A stretch of 42,659 nt of DNA from Bacteroidales bacterium UBA6828 (GCA_002452095.1 DKEG01000004.1:1-42659); one strand, 5' to 3'; counted from the stretch's first letter, positions 23,538 through 32,496 are shown. Notes: generated by a model from the sequence alone, not told the origin. A program made the numbers and translations.

Positions 23538-26324
23538 ATGAAGCGGAGTTGGATGATTATAGCCCTTGTGGCAATGTGCAGCAGTTTTTCCGCCTCACTC
23601 TTTGCACAAGCCTCCACAGAGGGCAAAGAGTTCTGGGTGGCATTGACGATAGGACGCGGTCCTGAAGATGTGGGCGACGGATTCGAAGCCTTTATCTGTG
23701 TATCCTCCAAAACGCGAAAAGGTACCGTAACTGTAACCAATCCGCAGACCAATTGGGTGCAAACCTACCAGATACCCCAAACTACGGGGTGGCTCAAGAT
23801 TACAACGGGAACGAGAAATAACGATATTCCTCAAAATGCTATCTATCCATACGCCCAAAACGAAACAGGACAACAAAAAGCCTCCGGGAAAACTTTCCAA
23901 ACAGGTTTATTGGTAACCTGCGATGAAGAAGTGTCTGTATTTGCCGGTTTGCGATATACGAATGCTTTTGATGCAAGTAACATATTGCCCATCACAGCAT
24001 TGCAATCGGAATATATTGTACAGGATTATCCTCCCTTTGCACATAACACTCCAACTACTTCTTTTAGCAATTTCTGTATTTTAGCCACGGAGAACAATAC
24101 CCAAATAGAGATTACACCACACGCCAAAACGTACGATGGAAAACCTGCCAATACACCATTCACAATTACACTCAACGAGGGAGAAGTATATTATGTAGTG
24201 AGTGAGCAAGCAACAGACAATGGAAATAAGGATAGTGATGACTCCAAATATAAATGTCTCTCCGGTTCGTATGTAAAAGCCACGGACGGCAAAAAAATTG
24301 CCGTTTTCAATGGCGACATTTGTACACGAACTCCCAATGGAGTGTCTGCACGTGATATCAACTATGAACAAGCAATGCCTACCGACTATTGGGGTACAGA
24401 GTTCGTCATCACCCGTTCTTTGGAGAAAGATGCCAACCGATTCCGTATAACAGCAATGGAAGATGGTACTCAAGTGGAAATCAACGGACATTATTTCACC
24501 ACTATCAATGCACGGGAGACATACGAAATAGAATTAGCGGTGGCTCCTGATATGAAAAATTTTGATTTAGACACAAAGAACCAGATTATTGCCGATGTAG
24601 CCTATATCAAGACATCCTGCCCTTGTGCTGTTTATAACTACGATACGGGTAACTCCTACAAAAGTAAGTCCGCTACAGAAATGAAATATGATTATGGCGA
24701 CCCGTCTATGACATGGGTGAGTCCGATCCAGCAAAAGATTGGTGAGATTACCTTTGGCGTAATGAATACGAATAAAACCACGAAGCACTTTGTAAATATC
24801 GTAACGCTCACATCGGATATTGCTTCAGTAGAATTACAGGAAGTGAATTACGGACAATACAGCAACAATCTGATTACTCCTGCAGTATTCAAACCTGTAC
24901 CAAGCAATCCGAGATATTCCTATGCACGTCTTAAATTGACAGAAAACACCAACACTACCTATCATATCAAAAACAAAACAGGTTTCATTGCTCACGTATA
25001 TGGCAATGGCGATGATGAATCCTATGCCTACTCGGTGGGGTCGTCGGCAGTAAAACGCGGTGTAGCAGTGGATGGAGAGAACTATACCGAAGGATATATC
25101 AGCGAGACGGTATATTGTATCGGCACGGAGATTTCGTTTGATGCACAGGTGGGAACGGATGTAATTGACAAAGTGGACTGGGATTTCGGCGACGGAGTAT
25201 CGGAAGCGGGAGGCACACCGCAGACCACACATATCTACGATTCACCGGGCTGGTACGACATCACGGCTAATATCTATGCCCACAAAGAGTGTCCCTATTC
25301 GCAATACCCCGCGGAGGAGGTGCGCTTCTCGTTCCGTGTGCGCCGTCCCGACACGATCAAGACGGTGGTACGTGGCGACTGTCTGGCTTGGGACGACACC
25401 ACCAGTCCTGTACAGGAGACCGACCCTGTGCCACCCGATAATTGTGCAACCGACAACTTTGAGATACGCACCATTGTGCATGGCAGAGATACACGCGATA
25501 TATTGGATACTGCAATAGTGGCACGCGATAGTGTTTACATCCCTGAAGAAAAGAAATGGTACTACTCAACCTCGTTTGCGGAAGGGAAAGGTATTGTAGA
25601 AGGTACAACAGAATATACCAACGCTGACGGCTGTACACATACCCACGCTTACAAGTACGATCTGACGATACTCACCTGTCTGGAGATGGATGTTCCGAAC
25701 AATCCGGAGCAATCGTATATCTGTCCGGATTCCGATGATGAGATGTTCGGTATCCCGTTCCGCTACACCAAAGGGCAGATTAGCGAGGCACACCTGCTTT
25801 TGGGTACACAAGACCTCGTATTAGAGCCGCAGATTGATGCCCAAGACACCGTTTTACAAGTGGCTACAAGCAGTCTGAAGCCAGGCAGTTATGATGCCCG
25901 AATAAGCGTGTATGATGCTGTATGCGACCAGACACTCACCTACGACTATAATCTCTTGGTATATTATCCGAGCAATATCTTCAAATTGAAATTCGGCAAT
26001 GTGCTGGCGGTTTATCTGTCGGCTTTCAACGGCGGATATGAGTTTACTGGATATCAGTGGTACAAAGACGGGCAACCGATAGCGGGTGCCACCTCGTCCG
26101 TCTATCATACCGAGGTCCCCTTCCCAGCAGGAGCCTCGTACTATGTATTGCTCACACGCAAAGACGGTGTCGTATTGCCCTCATGCGAGCAGACCATACC
26201 CGAAGCAGCAGACGGCAGCAACGTACAGAAAGCACCGGCAGCAGAGAAAGTGCTGCGCAATAGTCGCCTGTATATCCGTGTGGATGATGCCGTATATAAT
26301 GTCTATGGCAACCGAATAGAGTAA
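23538..26324 (+). CDS. Secreted IgGFc-binding/PKD protein (paralogue 2)
   Basis: 928 residues. Signal peptide (MKRSWMIIALVAMCSSFSAS...FAQ), then STEGKEFWVALTIGRG opening the IgGFc-binding domain (about 25-490). A PKD domain has WDFGDGVSEAGG near residue 548; Cys-containing beta domains follow (about 620-780). An Ig-like segment has YQWYKDGQPIAG near 838. The C-terminus lacks the long type A sorting domain of paralogue 1 and instead ends KVLRNSRLYIRVDDAVYNVYG, a short motif shared with endonuclease I and the protein at 37665-38711. The gene stands alone after an R2 element and converges on the SGNH hydrolase with a 7-base gap. Confidence 0.85.
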   Translation: MKRSWMIIALVAMCSSFSASLFAQASTEGKEFWVALTIGRGPEDVGDGFEAFICVSSKTRKGTVTVTNPQTNWVQTYQIPQTTGWLKITTGTRNNDIPQNAIYPYAQNETGQQKASGKTFQTGLLVTCDEEVSVFAGLRYTNAFDASNILPITALQSEYIVQDYPPFAHNTPTTSFSNFCILATENNTQIEITPHAKTYDGKPANTPFTITLNEGEVYYVVSEQATDNGNKDSDDSKYKCLSGSYVKATDGKKIAVFNGDICTRTPNGVSARDINYEQAMPTDYWGTEFVITRSLEKDANRFRITAMEDGTQVEINGHYFTTINARETYEIELAVAPDMKNFDLDTKNQIIADVAYIKTSCPCAVYNYDTGNSYKSKSATEMKYDYGDPSMTWVSPIQQKIGEITFGVMNTNKTTKHFVNIVTLTSDIASVELQEVNYGQYSNNLITPAVFKPVPSNPRYSYARLKLTENTNTTYHIKNKTGFIAHVYGNGDDESYAYSVGSSAVKRGVAVDGENYTEGYISETVYCIGTEISFDAQVGTDVIDKVDWDFGDGVSEAGGTPQTTHIYDSPGWYDITANIYAHKECPYSQYPAEEVRFSFRVRRPDTIKTVVRGDCLAWDDTTSPVQETDPVPPDNCATDNFEIRTIVHGRDTRDILDTAIVARDSVYIPEEKKWYYSTSFAEGKGIVEGTTEYTNADGCTHTHAYKYDLTILTCLEMDVPNNPEQSYICPDSDDEMFGIPFRYTKGQISEAHLLLGTQDLVLEPQIDAQDTVLQVATSSLKPGSYDARISVYDAVCDQTLTYDYNLLVYYPSNIFKLKFGNVLAVYLSAFNGGYEFTGYQWYKDGQPIAGATSSVYHTEVPFPAGASYYVLLTRKDGVVLPSCEQTIPEAADGSNVQKAPAAEKVLRNSRLYIRVDDAVYNVYGNRIE

Positions 26325-26331
26325 TTGGCGG

Positions 26332-27030
26332 TTATGCCCTCCGCATAAGCAAAGCGCGATAATACGCCGTTACCCGTGCGGCTATCAGGCTATGCCCCGC
26401 CTCGCTCGGATGTATCCCATCGGCACAAATATACTGCGTATAATCCTGATTGTCAAGAAAAGGCGTGGTAATGTCTATTATCGGGACATTCATCTCTGAG
26501 GCAATATGGAATACCTCCAGATTGTACATATCGTGGTAGTTGCGAATACGCTCCAACTGACCGCCGAGCCATTCGAGAATATGCTCCCGTTCAACATCGG
26601 ACATATGGCGTGTGGTAAAATCAAAGAAGCGTTTACCGTCCATCAGCGGCAAACTGAGCAACACAGGACGGCTGCCTAATTCCCGCACACGCCGTATCAT
26701 TTGTATGTAGGTGGAATGAAACTGCAACAGGCATGTCTTCGGATTGTGCCTCTTTTGCGGTGTTTCGGCTATCTCGTTCCAAAAGAAATCAGAATCGTTT
26801 CCTCCGTATTCCAACAATGTTATATCGGCATTGGCTACAGCCTCTTTGCGCTGTTCCAGTATCTGTGCACCCCGTGTAACGGTGCAACCCATCTTGCTAA
26901 AATTCTGTATATCCAGATTCAGGGCATTACCGCATTGCTCTGCAAATCCTTTGTCGGATATGGAATAGCGTTCTCCGTTCAAAATAATTCCGCGTGATAT
27001 AGAATCACCTAATATAACTACTGTTTTCAT
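26332..27030 (-). CDS. SGNH/GDSL-family hydrolase
   Basis: 232 residues, no signal peptide, so cytoplasmic. Block I GDSISRG (8-14) holds the catalytic Ser, block II is near SKMGCTVTRG, block III is GGND (about 75-78), and block V DGIHPSEAGH (about 205-214) holds the Asp/His pair. These enzymes hydrolyse esters of lipids or acetylated carbohydrates; the substrate is not readable. It has its own consensus promoter, divergent from the LytTR gene. Confidence 0.9.
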   Translation of the reverse strand: MKTVVILGDSISRGIILNGERYSISDKGFAEQCGNALNLDIQNFSKMGCTVTRGAQILEQRKEAVANADITLLEYGGNDSDFFWNEIAETPQKRHNPKTCLLQFHSTYIQMIRRVRELGSRPVLLSLPLMDGKRFFDFTTRHMSDVEREHILEWLGGQLERIRNYHDMYNLEVFHIASEMNVPIIDITTPFLDNQDYTQYICADGIHPSEAGHSLIAARVTAYYRALLMRRA

Positions 27031-27063
27031 ACTCTTGCTGTTTTATTTTTTTGTTTTCGGCTG

Positions 27064-27095
27064 CAAAATTACAGGATTAAATATGGACAAGCAAA
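27064..27095 (-). promoter_or_regulatory. Promoter of the SGNH hydrolase gene
   Basis: On the minus strand: TTTG (complement of 27092-27095), 20-base spacer, TAATTTTG (complement of 27064-27071). The leader to the ATG at 27030 is about 27 bases. Confidence 0.7.
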
Positions 27096-27143
27096 CAATA
27101 GTGATAAGGTGGCATAATTTTTGACGAAACATATATAAATGAC

Positions 27144-27192
27144 GACTAAAACGGAAATAATGGGACTAAAACAGGTCATTTCCGTTTTCGTC
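27144..27192. promoter_or_regulatory. Candidate LytTR operator: three half-sites at 20-bp steps
   Basis: GACTAAAAC at 27144-27152 and 27164-27172, and the inverted form GTTTTCGTC (8 of 9 complementary) at 27184-27192. Their starts are exactly 20 bp apart, two helical turns. LytTR proteins bind paired direct repeats about two turns apart, so this fits autoregulation of the gene starting at 27254. The same stretch can be read as two interleaved inverted repeats (AAACGGAAAT/ATTTCCGTTT and AATGGGAC/GTCCCATT). Confidence 0.5.
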
Positions 27193-27253
27193 CCATTATA
27201 AAAATTGACAAAACAATCCCCCGAAAAAGGACAAAACATAGACAAACCGGATT

Positions 27254-28051
27254 ATGAAACAGATACCCGCTTCTACATTGAGCCTCACCTCGTTGCTCCT
27301 GCACGTGTTGGCTCTGCCGCCATTCTTTTTATGTTTTATATTGATCTATCAATCGGAATGGATGGTGGATTTCTTGGGTATGGGGCGTGATATGGTGGTT
27401 TTCAACACGCTCATACTGATGTGTATTATGATTGCCGTGCTATGCGGAAGCCGTATTCCGATGACAGCCTGCCGCAAGCATTTGCACCTGCCGTGGGTGT
27501 ACTATATACTATGGAGCCTGGCGGAAATGGTGGTGATGGCATTGTTTATGGCACTCTATATGGCACTGATGTATCGTGGCGAACAAGGGTATTTCTTGTG
27601 TGCTGGCAAGTGTATGCTGATTCTGTTGGCTACTATCAGTTACCCCTATGTGATTGTCAATCTGCTGATGTATTGTACACGCACACAGCCGGCAACGGCG
27701 CAAGAGGACAACCTGATGCGTTTTTATGATAGTACACAGCGGCTCAAACTGGTGATTGCCGCAGATGCTATCCTGTATATACAAGCCGACGAAAACTATG
27801 TGCATATCCACTACGTAGAGGGAGAGCGGAAAAAAGAATATGCTTTGCGCAATTCAATGCGTGCTATCGAGGAGGGGCTGCAAAAACACGGTATTGTGCG
27901 TTGCCAGCGCTCTTTTTTTGTTAATCCGCGGCGTGTGAAAGTGCTCCGCAGAGACAAAGAAGGGGTTATCGTTGCCGAGTTGGATTTTGCCGATACCAAG
28001 GCGGTGCCGGTGTCCCCAAAATACTACCAGGAACTGAATAGCAAACTGTAA
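27254..28051 (+). CDS. LytTR DNA-binding regulator with membrane-bound N-terminus
   Basis: 265 residues. Four hydrophobic helices (about 10-34, 46-66, 80-106, 115-140) are followed by a cytoplasmic LytTR DNA-binding domain (about 160-265; LKLVIAADAILYIQADENYVHIHY, ALRNSMRAIEEGL, GIVRCQRSFFVNPRRVK). It lacks a receiver domain, so it is a one-component, membrane-tethered type. It may sense a membrane or small-molecule signal directly. No histidine kinase is adjacent. Repeated half-sites lie 60-110 bases upstream. Confidence 0.88.
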   Translation: MKQIPASTLSLTSLLLHVLALPPFFLCFILIYQSEWMVDFLGMGRDMVVFNTLILMCIMIAVLCGSRIPMTACRKHLHLPWVYYILWSLAEMVVMALFMALYMALMYRGEQGYFLCAGKCMLILLATISYPYVIVNLLMYCTRTQPATAQEDNLMRFYDSTQRLKLVIAADAILYIQADENYVHIHYVEGERKKEYALRNSMRAIEEGLQKHGIVRCQRSFFVNPRRVKVLRRDKEGVIVAELDFADTKAVPVSPKYYQELNSKL

Positions 28052-28083
28052 TTTCCCCACCCTATCCTTATGCCGTCAGGTCT

Positions 28084-28138
28084 ATGATATTCGTATATGA
28101 TTCGTATGTGATTCGTATGTGATTCGTATGTGATTAGG
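28084..28138. repeat. 11-bp tandem array, five units
   Basis: ATGATATTCGT, ATATGATTCGT, ATGTGATTCGT (twice) and ATGTGATTAGG in register. It lies 33 bases after the LytTR stop codon with no R1 copy beside it. The spacer 28052-28249 contains otherwise only AT-rich DNA in which I see nothing. Confidence 0.85.
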
Positions 28139-28249
28139 CGGTTTTTGCTTGTATTATAGCGAGTTACAATTTATATTTTTCAGTTTAGTATTTGCTTAAC
28201 AACTGATTATCAATAATTTGCAAACACAACATCCTATATATATCTACAT

Positions 28250-28287
28250 AAAAAAAAGACTGCCTGACATCACTTGTTAGGCAGTCT
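28250..28287 (-). terminator. Intrinsic terminator of tRNA-Ser
   Basis: On the minus strand AGACTGCCTAACA pairs with TGTCAGGCAGTCT (one G-T pair) and is followed by eight T residues. It begins nine bases after the tRNA 3' end. Confidence 0.85.
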
Positions 28288-28296
28288 CTTCTTGGG

Positions 28297-28383
28297 CGGA
28301 GAAAGGGGGATTCGAACCCCCGGTACGGTTACCCGTACGACAGTTTAGCAAACTGTTGGTTTCAGCCACTCACCCATCTCTCC
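28297..28383 (-). tRNA. tRNA-Ser (anticodon GCU)
   Basis: An 87-base cloverleaf on the minus strand: acceptor GGAGAGA pairs with TTTCTCC (one G-T), discriminator G, anticodon stem ACAGT/ACTGT with loop TTGCTAA, a long variable arm with GTACGG/CCGTAC, and T arm GGGGG-TTCGAAT-CCCCC. The long variable arm and G discriminator are serine features. CCA is not encoded (the genome reads CCC). Confidence 0.97.
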
Positions 28384-28433
28384 GTTTAGACGGTTGTTTG
28401 TCTGAATTGTCGCTCTTTCTTCAAAAGCGGGTG

Positions 28434-28465
28434 CAAAGGTACGCTTTTTTTTTTACTTGTGCAAA
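28434..28465 (-). promoter_or_regulatory. Promoter of tRNA-Ser
   Basis: On the minus strand: TTTG (complement of 28462-28465), 20-base spacer, TACCTTTG (complement of 28434-28441). Confidence 0.75.
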
Positions 28466-28490
28466 TTCTGTTTGGCGTTTTATGCTTTTT

Positions 28491-28522
28491 TTTGTATATC
28501 TCGCATTTTTGTCGTACCTTTG
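28491..28522 (+). promoter_or_regulatory. Promoter of the CYTH-mltG-UspA unit
   Basis: TTTG 28491-28494, a 20-base spacer, TACCTTTG 28515-28522. It is back to back with the tRNA promoter, 25 bases apart. Confidence 0.75.
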
Positions 28523-28617
28523 CAGCCGATTTTACTTGCCAAGCCTAAATCTATCGCCTACCAATTGACTTATATGTCATACAAAAACAGGGAGAAATTC
28601 CCTTTGAGAACAATTTT

Positions 28618-29070
28618 ATGCAGAATACAGAGATAGAACGCAAGTTTCTTGTTACCAACACTTCCTATCGCCAACAAGCAACTACCCGCTATGAGATTGT
28701 ACAGGGCTACCTGTGCAAAGACAAGGAGCGTACTATACGCGTGCGCATACGCGATGCACGCGCATTCCTTACTATCAAATCGGACAGCGGGAAAACAGGT
28801 ATTGCGCGTTTTGAATGGGAAAAAGAGATTGACCAGACCGATGCACGTCAGTTGCTCGATTTATGTCTGCCGGGTGTGATAGAGAAAACCCGTTATATTG
28901 TCCCCGCTGAGAACGGACTCAAATGGGAGATTGATGAGTTTCACGGACGTTTGTCAGGACTGACACTTGCCGAACTGGAACTACCAACAGAAGATTACCC
29001 CTATACCAAAGCGGATTTTGTAGGAAAAGAAGTAACGGGCGACCCGAGATACTATAATGCGAATATGTAA
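28618..29070 (+). CDS. CYTH domain protein (triphosphate tunnel metalloenzyme)
   Basis: 150 residues covering one CYTH domain: EIERKFLV at residues 5-12, alternating charged strands (TIRVRIRDARAFLTIKSD, RFEWEKEI), and a closing LAELELP segment. Members hydrolyse inorganic triphosphate or other triphosphates using a divalent metal inside a beta tunnel. The substrate here is not known. It is first in a short transcript with mltG. Confidence 0.9.
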   Translation: MQNTEIERKFLVTNTSYRQQATTRYEIVQGYLCKDKERTIRVRIRDARAFLTIKSDSGKTGIARFEWEKEIDQTDARQLLDLCLPGVIEKTRYIVPAENGLKWEIDEFHGRLSGLTLAELELPTEDYPYTKADFVGKEVTGDPRYYNANM

Positions 29071-29082
29071 GAATAGTTGATA

Positions 29083-29124
29083 GTTTAGTATTTAGTGTTT
29101 AGTGTTTAGAGATTAGAGATAAGA
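29083..29124 (+). repeat. Heptanucleotide repeat directly before mltG
   Basis: Six degenerate 7-bp units (GTTTAGT, ATTTAGT, GTTTAGT, GTTTAGA, GATTAGA, GATAAGA) end two bases before ATG 29127, occupying the translation initiation region. Confidence 0.75.
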
Positions 29125-29126
29125 GT

Positions 29127-30164
29127 ATGAAGAAAAGTTATAAAATAATTTTGATTATATTGGCTGTGCTTGTAGCCGTAGCGGGAGTAGTATGTATAGA
29201 GCAGTACTACCGCCTGAATGTCAGCAATCTGCGCAGCACGGACGGCGAGCAGCACGGGTATCATATCTACCCCGCAAGCACACTTGATTCGGTAATGAGT
29301 TTGGTGCAAAACGATTACGAAATCGGGTCGCCGTGGGCTTTTGATCTGCATACCGAGAAACTGGGACTTACAGAGCCACAACCGGGCTATTATCGTTTTC
29401 CCGCTATTATGGGCGACCGCTATTTTATCCGCCGTCTGCAACTCGGCGAGCAAACACCTGTACGGCTGACTTTCAACCACTATATCCGTACACGCGAGCA
29501 GTTGGCAGGCAAGTTGGCATCTACCTTGTTGCTAGACAGCGTGGATATATTGCGCCGCCTGGAAAGCGATGAGTATATGGCGCAATACGGATTGAACAAA
29601 GAGACCTCCATCTGCCTTTTTATCCCGAACACCTACGAAGTATATTGGACGATTTCGCCCGACCAACTCTTTGAACGGATGTACAAGGAATATAACCGTT
29701 TCTGGAACGAGCAACGCCGTCATAAAGCCGATTCTCTCGGTTTGACCCCCGTTGAGGTAGCCATTGTGGCTAGTATAGTAGAAGGCGAAACACACAACAA
29801 GGAGGAACTGCCCATCGTGGCAAGTCTCTACCTCAACCGTGTGCATAAAGGTATGTTGTTGCAGTCCTGCCCGACGGTAATCTATGCCAACGGAGATTTT
29901 ACGCTGCGCAGAGTATTGAAAAAACATCTGGCGATTGATTCGCCTTATAACACCTATAAATATCCGGGGTTGCCGCCCGGTCCGATCCGCTGTGCTGCGC
30001 CCCAAACATTGGATGTGGTGCTCAATGCGCCCAATACGGATTATCTGTACATGTGCGCCAACCCGGATTTCTCGGGTACCCATATATTCAGTTCCCACTA
30101 CAGCCGGCATGCGGCGGCGGCTGTAGAGTATAGGCATCAGTTAGACCAACGGAATATCAAATAA
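29127..30164 (+). CDS. mltG: Endolytic murein transglycosylase MltG
   Basis: 345 residues. One N-terminal membrane anchor (about 7-25) is followed by a periplasmic LysM-like and YceG domain. The catalytic Glu lies in ASIVEGETHNKEE (about 219-222), followed by LPPGPI near residue 282. It cuts nascent peptidoglycan strands and ends their extension. It follows the CYTH gene by 56 bases with a heptamer repeat in the gap, and is followed at one base by the UspA-like gene. Confidence 0.93.
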   Translation: MKKSYKIILIILAVLVAVAGVVCIEQYYRLNVSNLRSTDGEQHGYHIYPASTLDSVMSLVQNDYEIGSPWAFDLHTEKLGLTEPQPGYYRFPAIMGDRYFIRRLQLGEQTPVRLTFNHYIRTREQLAGKLASTLLLDSVDILRRLESDEYMAQYGLNKETSICLFIPNTYEVYWTISPDQLFERMYKEYNRFWNEQRRHKADSLGLTPVEVAIVASIVEGETHNKEELPIVASLYLNRVHKGMLLQSCPTVIYANGDFTLRRVLKKHLAIDSPYNTYKYPGLPPGPIRCAAPQTLDVVLNAPNTDYLYMCANPDFSGTHIFSSHYSRHAAAAVEYRHQLDQRNIK

Positions 30165-30165
30165 T

Positions 30166-30726
30166 ATGCTGTGGGATAATAATGACGATATTCGCTTGAT
30201 TGAGTGCCAGAACTCAGGTCGCACTATTCAGCAACATCTTAATGCGTGCCGTGAGGAACGCCGTCCGTACGTATTTGTTACCAACACAATGACTATCAAC
30301 CCGTTGCGGCGGATATTGGTGCCGGTATCAATGCTGGAGGAGGAGGTGTATAAGGCAGAGATGTGTACCTATATCGCGCGGAAGACCGGCGCACACATCC
30401 TATTGCTCAAAGCGCACGACTATGGAAGTAAGGCTATGCAGAATACCAATCGTATTATTACGCATATCCGCTCTGTGGCTGAACGTACAGGCGAAACTAT
30501 ATCATACCAACTGATAGAAGCCGGGAAGGACAGTTTTTCGTTGGTACGCGAGGCAAGTGAACGTGTGCGCGAATTGGGTGCCGATTTGCTTCTGCTCACC
30601 GCCAGCCGAGATTACGGATTGGATGATATACTATTCGGACCTCCTGAGCGGCATGCCATCCGTCGCTCTTTGGTTCCCGTTATGCTTATCAATCCGCGAG
30701 AAGATCTATTCTCACTCTGCGACTGA
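30166..30726 (+). CDS. UspA-like universal stress family protein
   Basis: 186 residues, cytoplasmic. The segment from about residue 45 has the Usp alpha/beta pattern: RRILVPVSMLEEEVYKAEMC, GAHILLLKAHD, a helix, ETISYQLIEAG, LGADLLLLTASRDYGLDD and VPVMLIN at the end. The usual ATP loop GxxG(9x)GS/T is not clear, so nucleotide binding is doubtful. The first 45 residues are extra. It is one base after mltG and convergent with the next gene (gap of ten bases). Confidence 0.7.
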   Translation: MLWDNNDDIRLIECQNSGRTIQQHLNACREERRPYVFVTNTMTINPLRRILVPVSMLEEEVYKAEMCTYIARKTGAHILLLKAHDYGSKAMQNTNRIITHIRSVAERTGETISYQLIEAGKDSFSLVREASERVRELGADLLLLTASRDYGLDDILFGPPERHAIRRSLVPVMLINPREDLFSLCD

Positions 30727-30736
30727 CCGTAGTAAT

Positions 30737-31831
30737 TCATTCCAGCCGCTGCATAAATACTGGCTGATAATCCGGCATCGTTTCGGGATAAAGTGCGGAA
30801 CGAATGTCGCGGAGGATATACTCTGGGTGTACAATCCCCGTTTCCCAGAAATCATTCCCACCGGTGCTGTTTTGGAGGCGATAGAAATTATATACCTCAC
30901 CATTTTGATATGCACGGAACCACGTCTGTTTCTCGTCTATTTTGCGCAATTCGTCGAGAGTATATGCATTCACACCTACCCAGACATCGGCATTGGAGAA
31001 CACCTGCAACGCCTGCTCCATATTGAGGGGGATAGAGCCGTCGGAAGTACGCTCGGAGAATGTATAATCTGCTCCGGCATCGCGAAAGAGCCGCCCCATA
31101 TAGGTGTTCCCTGCGGGTACATACCACGTTCCGCGAAAAGACGCTCCGGACATAATCGACCTGCGCTTGGTGATATTCAACCCGATAGTCTGTTCTTGGC
31201 GGTATGCCTCACAAACGGCGGTGGCAATAGAGTCGGCTCGACTGTCTTTGCCCATAAGTCCACCTACAAAGCGTATCCATTGCATACGTGCAAGGGGATT
31301 CTCCTCCCGCCATTCCACCATATAGATAACAGGGATACCCGCCTGCCTAATACGGTCGGTGTTTTGCATATTCTGTCCGTAGGCACTGACCAACAGGGCA
31401 TCGGGGTGCGACAGCAACAGTTTTTCAGTATTGGGGTTCAGATCTTCTCCTATGTCAGTAATGGGCTGCGCAGGTCGGTTATACACCAATTGGGGTGTAG
31501 CCATAGCCACCACTTTATCCGTTGCACCGAGCGCATGCAAGTAGCCGATATGGGTAGCCGATGTAGTGGCGATACGCTGCAAAGGCACTTGCAGCCGCAC
31601 ACCGTCCGCCGGCACACTTTCCGTTGAATCCTCAACGAGATAATACCGTCCGAGCCTTTCGCCTTTCTGCCACGGATTATATACATCGGCTACACGAATC
31701 CCCAATGTATCCGCAATGCGGAAATACTGAGGTGCTTCCTCGCTGTGCGGCATATCTTTTGTGCTACACGCCGTACAGAAAAAACAGACTGCAATGCAAA
31801 AGAAAAATGGAATACAATCCAGACGCTGCAT
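30737..31831 (-). CDS. ABC transporter substrate-binding lipoprotein (BtuF/FepB type)
   Basis: 364 residues. Hydrophobic N-terminus with probable lipoprotein cysteine C22 (FFCTACSTKD; the -3 position is Cys, unusual). The mature part has the helical-backbone binding-protein pattern of class III: VPLQRIATTSATHIGYLHAL, DIGEDLNPNTEKLLLSHPDALLVSAYG, then a second lobe. Members deliver iron-chelate, haem or cobalamin to an ABC importer. No permease or ATPase gene is adjacent. It is third in a minus-strand unit after cstA and engB, 59 bases after engB. Confidence 0.85.
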   Translation of the reverse strand: MQRLDCIPFFFCIAVCFFCTACSTKDMPHSEEAPQYFRIADTLGIRVADVYNPWQKGERLGRYYLVEDSTESVPADGVRLQVPLQRIATTSATHIGYLHALGATDKVVAMATPQLVYNRPAQPITDIGEDLNPNTEKLLLSHPDALLVSAYGQNMQNTDRIRQAGIPVIYMVEWREENPLARMQWIRFVGGLMGKDSRADSIATAVCEAYRQEQTIGLNITKRRSIMSGASFRGTWYVPAGNTYMGRLFRDAGADYTFSERTSDGSIPLNMEQALQVFSNADVWVGVNAYTLDELRKIDEKQTWFRAYQNGEVYNFYRLQNSTGGNDFWETGIVHPEYILRDIRSALYPETMPDYQPVFMQRLE

Positions 31832-31890
31832 AAATGGTTAATTCGTGGATATATATGTTCCTGATAAGTAACGTTTAATGTATATGGCTA

Positions 31891-32496
31891 TTAACGTTCT
31901 TCGTTTATTTCCCGATTGATGCTTTCGATATAGTTAACAATCTCCTCTTCGCCCAATCCGCTTTCGGCGCTGGTAACGAACATTGGTGGCAGTTCCACCC
32001 ACGTCTCGAGCATCTTTTCTTTGTAGGCTTCCACATTCTCCCGCAACCGCACCTTGCCGAGTTTGTCGCCTTTCGTAAAAACGATAGCAAAAGGCACCTC
32101 GTTCTCGCCGAGCCATTCCATAAACTCCATATCTATTTTTTGCGGTTCGTGGCGGCAATCCACCAGTACGAACAGGCTGCACAGCGGTTCGCGCAAAAGG
32201 CAATACCGCTCAATCATCGCCTTGAGGTTGGCACGCTGCTGCTGCCCGGCCTGGGCATAACCATACCCGGGCAAATCAACGAGATGCCAAGCGTCATCAA
32301 CAATAAAATGGTTGATTAGCAGCGTCTTACCCGGTTTCTGGCTGGTTTTTGCCAGTTTCGGATTATGGGCAAGCATATTGATTAGGCTCGATTTACCCAC
32401 ATTGCTTCGTCCGATAAAGGCATATTCGGGTAGGTTGCTCTTGGGGCAATCGGATACATCGGGACTGCTGATGACAAATTGGGCAGAATGGATCAT
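31891..32496 (-). CDS. engB: Ribosome biogenesis GTPase YihA/YsxC
   Basis: 201 residues. G1 GRSNVGKSS (about 29-37), switch region KPGKTLLINHF, G3 DLPGYGYA, G4 TKGD and G5 TSA are all present. It assists maturation of the large ribosomal subunit. The start ATG lies downstream of a heptamer repeat (32509-32546) in the 57-base gap after cstA. Confidence 0.95.
   Translation of the reverse strand: MIHSAQFVISSPDVSDCPKSNLPEYAFIGRSNVGKSSLINMLAHNPKLAKTSQKPGKTLLINHFIVDDAWHLVDLPGYGYAQAGQQQRANLKAMIERYCLLREPLCSLFVLVDCRHEPQKIDMEFMEWLGENEVPFAIVFTKGDKLGKVRLRENVEAYKEKMLETWVELPPMFVTSAESGLGEEEIVNYIESINREINEER

Noticed and set aside
18435..26324. Immunoglobulin-binding function implied by the IgGFc-binding domain name
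   Set aside because: The domain is widespread in environmental Bacteroidota; the name comes from a distant similarity and does not show antibody binding.
30557..31627. Plus-strand ORF of 356 residues opposite the substrate-binding protein
   Set aside because: Overlaps the 3' half of the UspA-like gene out of frame and is antisense to a gene with clear domain features; no signal or domain of its own.
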